DNA of 40,442 nt, taken from positions 1-40,442 of the forward strand of contig JASKKK010000022.1 of NCBI GenBank assembly GCA_030154185.1, in the 5' to 3' direction. Below, one piece after another: positions 32,191 to 40,442 of the stretch. The position numbers and the translations under genes were made by a program. The notes under the pieces were generated by a model. It worked only from the letters and a program-made list of their open reading frames with translations, was not told where the DNA came from and did not search any database. This stretch comes from Desulfuromonadales bacterium. Its GTDB lineage: Bacteria; Desulfobacterota; Desulfuromonadia; Desulfuromonadales; Syntrophotaleaceae. Numbering within the stretch: position 1 is the first letter of the stretch; every line of letters begins with the position of its first letter.

Positions 32191-32239
32191 AACAGGCACC
32201 AGAACCGCAAACACATTACTCCCTGGAGGATTCCGGATC

Positions 32240-33265
32240 ATGTCGACCGACAATCGTGAACGCGCCATCGACCTGGCCATGGGCCAGATCGAAAAACAGT
32301 TCGGCAAAGGCAGCATCATGCGCCTTGGCGAGGGTACCACCGTACCGAACGTCGCCACCATCCCCACCGGGGCTTTGAGCCTCGACATCGCTTTGGGGGT
32401 CGGAGGCGTACCCCGTGGCCGCATCGTCGAGATTTACGGTCCGGAATCGTCGGGTAAAACCACCCTCGCCCTGCACATCGTCGCCGAAGCACAGAAAAAA
32501 GGCGGCATCGCCGCCTTCGTCGACGCCGAACATGCCCTGGACATCCATTATGCCCGCAAACTCGGGGTGCGCACCGACGATCTGCTGGTATCCCAGCCGG
32601 ACACCGGAGAACAGGCGCTGGAGATTGCCGAAGTGCTGGTGCGCAGCGGCGCCATCGACATCCTGGTCATCGACTCGGTAGCCGCTCTGGTGCCGCGCGC
32701 CGAGATCGAAGGCGAGATGGGAGATGCTCACGTCGGCCTGCAGGCACGCCTCATGTCCCAGGCCCTGCGCAAACTGACCGGCACCATCAGCAAGTCGAAA
32801 TGCTGTGTGATTTTCATCAATCAGATCCGCATGAAAATCGGCGTCATGTTCGGCAATCCCGAAACCACCACCGGCGGCAACGCCCTCAAGTTCTATTCTT
32901 CGGTGCGCATGGACATCCGCAAGATCGCCACCCTCAAACAGGGGCAGGACGTCATCGGCAGCCGCACCCGGGTCAAGGTAGTCAAAAACAAGGTCGCGCC
33001 GCCTTTCAAGGAGGCGGAGTTCGACATCATGTACGGCCAGGGCATTTCCCGCGAGGGGGACATCCTCGATCTCGGCGCCAATGCCGACATCGTCGAAAAA
33101 AGCGGGGCGTGGTATTCCTTTTCCAGCGAACGCATAGGCCAGGGCCGCGAAAACGCCAAGCAGTTCCTGCGTGAGCATCCGGAAACCTGCCAGACCATCG
33201 AAGACCGCCTGCTTGAACATTACGGACTGAAACCGGCCCCCGAAACCGCCGAAGAGGCCCAATGA
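32240..33265 (+). CDS. recA: Recombinase RecA
   Basis: RecA of 341 residues, which forms the strand-exchange filament and triggers SOS. Walker A is GPESSGKTT at about residues 66-74, Walker B includes [20 protein letters not shown], and the loop-2 region [27 protein letters not shown] is canonical. The C-terminal domain is short and ends acidic (PETAEEAQ). CTGGAGG lies before the ATG. No LexA box of a familiar type was found in the 50 bp upstream, so control may act further upstream in the operon. pilT starts one base after the recA stop codon. Confidence 0.97.
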   Translation: MSTDNRERAIDLAMGQIEKQFGKGSIMRLGEGTTVPNVATIPTGALSLDIALGVGGVPRGRIVEIYGPESSGKTTLALHIVAEAQKKGGIAAFVDAEHALDIHYARKLGVRTDDLLVSQPDTGEQALEIAEVLVRSGAIDILVIDSVAALVPRAEIEGEMGDAHVGLQARLMSQALRKLTGTISKSKCCVIFINQIRMKIGVMFGNPETTTGGNALKFYSSVRMDIRKIATLKQGQDVIGSRTRVKVVKNKVAPPFKEAEFDIMYGQGISREGDILDLGANADIVEKSGAWYSFSSERIGQGRENAKQFLREHPETCQTIEDRLLEHYGLKPAPETAEEAQ

Positions 33266-33266
33266 C

Positions 33267-34436
33267 ATGGAACTGAACAACATTCTGGCCGTCGCCCTCA
33301 AGGCCAAGGCGTCGGATATTCATATCAAATCGGGATTGCCGCCCATCTACCGTATCGACGGCGCTTTGCGTCCACTGCCGAAGGCTGACCGCCTCGATGC
33401 CGAAGGCGTGCACAAGATGGCCTACGGCATCATGAACAAGCACCGGCAGGAGCACTTCGAAAAACATCACGAAGTCGACATGGCCTACGGCGTAGCCGGA
33501 CTGGGACGGTTCCGCGTCAACATTTTTTCCCAGCGCGGCAGCGTCAGCATGGTCTTCCGTGTCATTCCCTTTACCTGCCCGGCCATCGACGATCTGTACC
33601 TGCCGCCGGCCATCAAGAAAATCGCCATGGAATCGCGCGGCCTGGTGCTGGTGACGGGAGCCACCGGTTCGGGAAAATCGACCACCCTGGCCGCCATGAT
33701 CGACTACATCAACAACAAGCGTACGGAACACATCATTACCGTCGAAGATCCTATCGAGTTTTTACACCGTGACAAAAGGTGCATCGTCAACCAGCGCGAA
33801 GTCGGCAGCGATACGGACAGCTTCGGAGCGGCTCTCAAGCATGCCCTGCGCCAGGATCCCGACGTGATTCTGGTCGGCGAGATGCGCGACCTCGAGACGG
33901 TGGAAACCGCCCTGCACGCAGCCGAAACCGGCCACCTGGTACTGGCCACCCTGCACACCATCGATGCGCCGGAATCGATCAACCGCATCGTCTCGGTATT
34001 CCCTCCGCACCAGCAGCGTCAGATCCGCTCCCAGCTGTCGGGCATCCTCAAGGCCGTTATTTCCCAGCGCCTGGTACCCCGCTCCGACGGCAAGGGACGC
34101 GTGCCGGCGGTGGAAGTGATGATCTCCACGGCCCGCACCCGCGATCTGATCGACGACAAGGAAAAGACCAAACTGCTGCGCGACGCTATTCAACAGGGTT
34201 TCGTCTCCTACGGCATGCAGACCTTCGACCAGTCCCTGATGTCTCTGTACCGCAACGAATTGATCACCTTCGAGGAGGCGGTGCGCCAAAGCTCCAACCC
34301 GGACGACTTCAAGCTCAAGGCCTCCGGCATTTCCTCGGCATCCGATCTCAGCTGGGACGACTTCGACAAAAAGCAGGACGCGGAGGAGGAAGAGGGAGAT
34401 CAGGACATCATTCGCAACCATGGCGCCTCATCCTGA
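33267..34436 (+). CDS. pilT: Type IV pilus retraction ATPase PilT
   Basis: Secretion-type ATPase of the PilT family, 389 residues. PilT depolymerises pilin and powers twitching. The N-terminal domain begins KAKASDIHIKSGLPP. Walker A is GATGSGKSTT at about residues 129-138, the Asp box VEDPIEF follows, Walker B is VILVGEMRDLETVETAL, and the His box ATLHTIDAPESINR follows. The PilT-type AIRNLIRE-like C-terminal motif is not exact here, but RTRDLIDD is close. The last 40 residues are acidic (KKQDAEEEEGD). It lies between recA and recX; its 3' end overlaps recX by 17 bp. Other pilus genes are not in the window. Confidence 0.93.
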   Translation: MELNNILAVALKAKASDIHIKSGLPPIYRIDGALRPLPKADRLDAEGVHKMAYGIMNKHRQEHFEKHHEVDMAYGVAGLGRFRVNIFSQRGSVSMVFRVIPFTCPAIDDLYLPPAIKKIAMESRGLVLVTGATGSGKSTTLAAMIDYINNKRTEHIITVEDPIEFLHRDKRCIVNQREVGSDTDSFGAALKHALRQDPDVILVGEMRDLETVETALHAAETGHLVLATLHTIDAPESINRIVSVFPPHQQRQIRSQLSGILKAVISQRLVPRSDGKGRVPAVEVMISTARTRDLIDDKEKTKLLRDAIQQGFVSYGMQTFDQSLMSLYRNELITFEEAVRQSSNPDDFKLKASGISSASDLSWDDFDKKQDAEEEEGDQDIIRNHGASS

Positions 34437-34881
34437 CGCCTGGAGCTGCGCCCTGCGTATGCTGTCGCGACGGGAATTGTCCGAAGGCGGCCTGAGACAA
34501 CGCTTGCTGCGCAAGGGGTTCGACCACGATCAGATAGAGCAGGCCCTCGAGCGCTGCCGCAGTTATGGCTATGTGAACGATGACCGCTTCGCCCGCATAC
34601 GGGCCCGTCAGTTGTTGTCCGGGGGGCGTGCCGTCGGCCCCGCCCTGCTGGCCGACTTGAAGCGACAGCATATCGGCGAAGCGGTCGCCCGCCGAGCCAT
34701 TGCGGATCTGGAGGAGGAGTTCAGCCAGGCCGAGGTATTGCACGATCTCTGCCAGCGGCGTTTTCCCGATTTCGACTTTCAAACAGCCGACGACCGTTCG
34801 CGACGCCGGGTATTCAACTACCTGAGACGGCGCGGTTTTGCAGCGGCGTTACTGTTTCAATATTTCAACGAAGAGAGGTAG
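34420..34881 (+). CDS. recX: Regulatory protein RecX
   Basis: RecX binds and limits RecA filaments. The protein has 153 residues, close to E. coli RecX (166), and consists of three-helix repeats: [46 protein letters not shown] and a third one ending [11 protein letters not shown]. The start lies inside pilT (17 bp overlap), so its translation is coupled to pilT rather than directly to recA. No clear ribosome site other than the GGAGG-like bases of the pilT tail. Confidence 0.88.
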   Translation: MAPHPDAWSCALRMLSRRELSEGGLRQRLLRKGFDHDQIEQALERCRSYGYVNDDRFARIRARQLLSGGRAVGPALLADLKRQHIGEAVARRAIADLEEEFSQAEVLHDLCQRRFPDFDFQTADDRSRRRVFNYLRRRGFAAALLFQYFNEER

Positions 34882-34892
34882 GCACCAAACTC

Positions 34893-37541
34893 ATGACCGG
34901 CAACGATATACGCACCCGTTTTTTGCAGTTCTTCCAGGAGCGCGGCCACAAGGTGGTACCCTCCTCGGCGTTGATCCCGCACAACGATCCGACCCTGCTG
35001 TTCATAAATGCGGGCATGAACCAGTTCAAGGATGTTTTTCTCGGACGTGAAAAACGGGACTACGTGCGCGCCACCTCGGCGCAGAAATGCGTTCGCGCCG
35101 GGGGCAAACACAACGACCTGGAAAATGTCGGCCAGACCGCCCGTCATCACACCTTTTTCGAGATGCTCGGCAACTTTTCCTTCGGCGATTATTTCAAACA
35201 GGATGCCATCGCCTATGCCTGGCAGTTTCTGACCGAGGAGATGGGCCTGCCCAAGGACAAACTGTGGGTTACGGTGTTCCGCGAAGACAACGAAGCCTAC
35301 GACATCTGGCGCGAACAGATGGGCATCCCCGAAGAACGCCTCATCCGCATGGGCGAAAAGGACAACTTCTGGTCCATGGGCGATACGGGCCCCTGCGGCC
35401 CTTGCTCGGAGATCCTTATCGACCAGGGCGAAGACATGTCCTGCGGCGACAACTGCGGTATCGGCAAATGCGAGTGCGACCGCTATCTGGAACTGTGGAA
35501 TCTGGTCTTCATGCAGTTCGACCGCGATACCGACGGCAACATGGCGCCCCTGCCCAAACCGTCCATCGACACCGGCATGGGCCTGGAGCGTATCGCGGCG
35601 GTCATGCAGGGGGTGCAGAGCAATTACGACTGCGATCTGCTGCGCGGCATCATCGCCTACGTTGAGGAACTCTCCGGCAAGCGCTATGGCGACGACGACG
35701 CCCACGACATGTCCATGCGGGTCATCGCCGACCATAGCCGGGCCACCGCCTTCCTCATCGCCGACGGGGTATTGCCCAGCAACGAAGGACGCGGTTACGT
35801 GCTGCGGCGCATCATGCGCCGGGCCGCCCGGCACGCCAAGATGCTCGGGTTCGCGGATCCGGTTCTGTACCGCACCGCCACCTTCGTCCTGCAGTCGATG
35901 GCCGAGGCCTATCCCGAACCGGCCCAGCGCGCCGACTATGTCGCCAAGATCGTCAAGATCGAGGAACAACGGTTCATCCAGACCCTCGACAACGGCCTGC
36001 GCATCCTCACCGAAGAAGTCGAGCGCCTCAAGGCCGCCGGGGCCAGCGTGCTGCCGGGCGACGTGGCCTTCAAGCTTTACGACACCTACGGATTCCCCCT
36101 CGACCTCACCGCGGACATTCTGCGCGGCGAAGACGTTACCATCGATGAGGACGGCTTCGAAGCCTGCATGGAGCAGCAGCGTCAGAAGGCCCGCGAGCAC
36201 TGGAAAGGCTCCGGCGAAGAGGCCGTCTCCGAGGTCTACCGGCAGCTTGCCGATGAGGGCCTGCGCACCAGCTTTACAGGCTACGGCGACCTCACCGGCA
36301 AGGCGGAGATCCTTGCCATCCTGCTCGACGGACAGCCGGTCTCCAGCGCTCCGGCAGGCGCCAGGGTCGAGATCGTCACCCAGGCCACGCCCTTTTACGG
36401 GGAATCGGGCGGACAGGTCGGTGATCGCGGCACCATTGCCACCGCCTCGGCCAGAGTATCCGTCAGCGACACAAAAAAACCGCTGCCGGAATTGTTCGTG
36501 CACATCGGCGAAATCGAAACCGGGACCCTGCAGACCGGCGACACCGCAGAATTGACCGTCGAACCGGAACAGCGCCAGGCCACGGCCCTCAACCACACCG
36601 CCACCCATCTGTTGCAGGCGGCCCTCGTCGAGGTGCTCGGCGATCATGTCAAGCAGGCCGGTTCCCTCGTGACTCCGGACCGTCTGCGCTTCGACTTCAT
36701 TCATTTTTCGGCCCTGACCGATGAAGAGCTGGAAAAGGTCGAAACGCTGGTCAACCGCCGCATCCGTGAAAACGCCGCGGTCGAAACCAGGGAGATGGCC
36801 CATGAAGAGGCTGTCGCCGCAGGAGCAACGGCCCTGTTCGGCGAAAAATACGGCGACAAGGTACGGGTCGTCAAAGTCGGCGACATCAGCATGGAACTGT
36901 GCGGCGGCACCCATGCCCACGCTTCCGGAGACATCGGCCTGTTCAAGATCCTGCAGGAGACCGGCATCGCCGCCGGCGTTCGACGCATCGAAGCGGTGAC
37001 CGGCGCCCGCGCCGTCGATCTGGTTCGCGACCAGGAACGCACCCTCGACCAGCTGGCCGCCATGGTCAAAACCGATCGCCCGCAACTGGAAACGCGCCTG
37101 CGCAAACTGCTGGAGCGGCAGAAAGAACTGGAACGGGAATTGGAATCCCTGCAAGGCAAGCTCAACGCCGACCAGGCCGGAGACTTGCTGCAGAAGGCCG
37201 TCGAAGTCGACGGCATAGACGTCGTCTGCGGCCGAGTCGACAATCTCGACGGCAAGGCCCTGCGCGAACTCGCCGACCAGGTCCGCGACCGGATGGCATC
37301 CGGCGTTCTGGTACTGGGCAGCGCCCATGAAGGCAAGGCCGCGCTGCTGGTCGCCGTCACAAAAGACCTCACCAAACGCCTGCAGGCCGGTGGGCTGGTC
37401 AAGCAACTGGCCGCCATGGTCGGTGGTGGTGGCGGCGGACGTCCCGACCTGGCGCAAGCCGGCGGCAGCAAACCCGAACAGCTCGGCGAAGCCCTGGAAA
37501 GCGCTCCGCAACTTATCGCCGAAGCCCTCAACGCGGCCTGA
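34893..37541 (+). CDS. alaS: Alanyl-tRNA synthetase
   Basis: Complete class II AlaRS of 882 residues (E. coli 876). The N-terminal catalytic core has motif 1 region [28 protein letters not shown] and motif 2 around [14 protein letters not shown]. The editing domain has the zinc-binding HxxxH in NHTATHLLQ and the [13 protein letters not shown] segment. The C-terminal C-Ala domain includes a coiled coil (about residues 735-760) and the glycine-rich [16 protein letters not shown] near the end. It lies 11 bp after recX, likely in the same operon, as recA-recX-alaS often is. Confidence 0.97.
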   Translation: MTGNDIRTRFLQFFQERGHKVVPSSALIPHNDPTLLFINAGMNQFKDVFLGREKRDYVRATSAQKCVRAGGKHNDLENVGQTARHHTFFEMLGNFSFGDYFKQDAIAYAWQFLTEEMGLPKDKLWVTVFREDNEAYDIWREQMGIPEERLIRMGEKDNFWSMGDTGPCGPCSEILIDQGEDMSCGDNCGIGKCECDRYLELWNLVFMQFDRDTDGNMAPLPKPSIDTGMGLERIAAVMQGVQSNYDCDLLRGIIAYVEELSGKRYGDDDAHDMSMRVIADHSRATAFLIADGVLPSNEGRGYVLRRIMRRAARHAKMLGFADPVLYRTATFVLQSMAEAYPEPAQRADYVAKIVKIEEQRFIQTLDNGLRILTEEVERLKAAGASVLPGDVAFKLYDTYGFPLDLTADILRGEDVTIDEDGFEACMEQQRQKAREHWKGSGEEAVSEVYRQLADEGLRTSFTGYGDLTGKAEILAILLDGQPVSSAPAGARVEIVTQATPFYGESGGQVGDRGTIATASARVSVSDTKKPLPELFVHIGEIETGTLQTGDTAELTVEPEQRQATALNHTATHLLQAALVEVLGDHVKQAGSLVTPDRLRFDFIHFSALTDEELEKVETLVNRRIRENAAVETREMAHEEAVAAGATALFGEKYGDKVRVVKVGDISMELCGGTHAHASGDIGLFKILQETGIAAGVRRIEAVTGARAVDLVRDQERTLDQLAAMVKTDRPQLETRLRKLLERQKELERELESLQGKLNADQAGDLLQKAVEVDGIDVVCGRVDNLDGKALRELADQVRDRMASGVLVLGSAHEGKAALLVAVTKDLTKRLQAGGLVKQLAAMVGGGGGGRPDLAQAGGSKPEQLGEALESAPQLIAEALNAA

Positions 37542-37565
37542 AAGGCCCTCTGACCGGGAGCAACC

Positions 37566-37910
37566 ATGAAAGGGATCGTCATACGCACAGCCGAACAGGA
37601 AGAATATCCGCACCCCAATCACGACCGCTTCTTTTTACGGGATGTAGTGACCGCCGCCACCAATCCGGCGCTGTCTCTGCACCGGGGCCGAATCGAAGCC
37701 GGCGGCGAAATCCTGCCCCACGCACATGAAGGACAAACCGAAACCTTCTATATCCTCGGCGGCGAAGCTCTGTGCACCGTCAATGGCGAAGAGCACACCT
37801 TCGGACCGGGTTGCTGCGTAGTGGCCCCTCCCGGAGCCCGGCACAGCCTGAAGAATATCGGCGACGAACCGGTCGATCTGCTGGCCATATTCACTCCGCC
37901 TCTCAAATAG
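37566..37910 (+). CDS. Small single-domain cupin protein
   Basis: Cupin-fold protein of 114 residues. Motif 1 is PHAHEGQTETFYILGGEA, with His-x-His and Glu as metal ligands, and motif 2 is PPGARHSLKNIGDEP, with the fourth ligand His. Single cupins of this size include sugar isomerases and small-molecule binding or dioxygenase proteins, so function is open. GGGAGCAACC precedes the ATG, and the gene lies 24 bp after alaS. A strong terminator follows, so it ends the cinA-alaS operon. Confidence 0.8.
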   Translation: MKGIVIRTAEQEEYPHPNHDRFFLRDVVTAATNPALSLHRGRIEAGGEILPHAHEGQTETFYILGGEALCTVNGEEHTFGPGCCVVAPPGARHSLKNIGDEPVDLLAIFTPPLK

Positions 37911-37936
37911 TACCGCACACTTTCCAAGCCCCCATC

Positions 37937-37975
37937 CTGCCGACGGCTGCCCTGCACTCGTCGGCAGTTTTGTTT
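37937..37975 (+). terminator. Terminator after the cupin gene
   Basis: CTGCCGACG (37937-37945) and CGTCGGCAG (37959-37967) form a perfect 9-bp stem with a 13-nt loop, followed by TTTTGTTT. It separates the alaS operon from hslVU. Confidence 0.88.
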
Positions 37976-37990
37976 CAGCCGCAAATCCTC

Positions 37991-38019
37991 CTTGAAATAC
38001 AGGATAAAATCTGCCATTT
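37991..38019 (+). promoter_or_regulatory. Candidate RpoH (sigma-32) promoter of hslVU
   Basis: CTTGAAA at 37991-37997, 14-bp spacer, TGCCATTT at 38012-38019. The E. coli sigma-32 consensus is CTTGAAA and CCCCATNT with a spacing of about 13-15, so the -35 is perfect and the -10 matches at six of eight. A sigma-70-type TTGGCT...TATTTT is also possible just downstream, around 38036-38063. Confidence 0.6.
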
Positions 38020-38048
38020 TTCTTTTTTTGCCTGTTTGGCTGTGTTAA

Positions 38049-40442
<2,394 letters not shown>

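Noticed and set aside
34857-37622. Very long open frame (921 codons) antisense to alaS
   Set aside because: It is the mirror of a complete, well-conserved alaS in GC-rich codons; its translation has no recognisable domain and no ribosome site.

Overview
The window looks like chromosome of a Gram-negative, probably anaerobic, Desulfuromonadales-type bacterium (Pelobacter/Syntrophotalea/Geobacter relatives). This rests on remembered gene neighbourhoods and family resemblance: cinA-thpR-recA-pilT-recX-alaS followed by hslVU and argB, an RpoH with a CIRCE operator, a KamA-family radical SAM enzyme, a molybdenum-storage protein, and a large TonB/ECF uptake block. No database search was possible. 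Position 1 begins with nine bases matching the end of a common Illumina adapter, so this may be the start of a draft contig. The right edge cuts argB.

Layout. Bases 1-3.9 kb: DNA repair genes xthA and recQ and an MnmM-like methyltransferase, all minus strand. 4.0-7.7 kb: rpoH behind a sigma-70 promoter and a perfect CIRCE operator, a BamD-like lipoprotein, and an acetyl-CoA hydrolase/CoA-transferase closed by an 18-bp terminator hairpin. 7.8-9.8 kb: a molybdenum-storage protein gene and a small partner gene (minus), preceded by a roughly 300-nt leader with its own promoter and two terminators in series. 9.85-12.3 kb: a KamA-family radical SAM gene convergent with a geranylgeranyl-reductase-like flavoprotein.

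12.5-25 kb (minus strand) is the most unusual part. Two tandem paralogous TonB-dependent receptors are followed by a compact run encoding an ECF importer (fused double ATPase, EcfT, S-like membrane protein), a TiaS-like kinase-domain protein, a five-cysteine mini-protein, an exported protein with repeated acidic DxDxDG loops, and ExbB-ExbD-TonB. Together these could carry one ligand across both membranes and then modify it. A group IIC-like intron sits just after the terminator of the upstream receptor. Its ribozyme domain V looks intact, but its reverse transcriptase has lost the first catalytic block and reads YAAD instead of YADD.

25-40.4 kb (plus strand): a BioD/DRTGG-type P-loop protein, an orphan TupA-like oxyanion-binding protein, larBC (nickel-pincer cofactor synthesis), pgpA, cinA, thpR, recA, pilT, recX, alaS, a cupin, hslVU behind a possible RpoH-type promoter, and the start of argB. 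Two themes link distant parts: Mo/W and nickel handling (storage protein, TupA-like protein, larBC), and a heat-shock cascade in which HrcA/CIRCE would control rpoH and RpoH would control hslVU.
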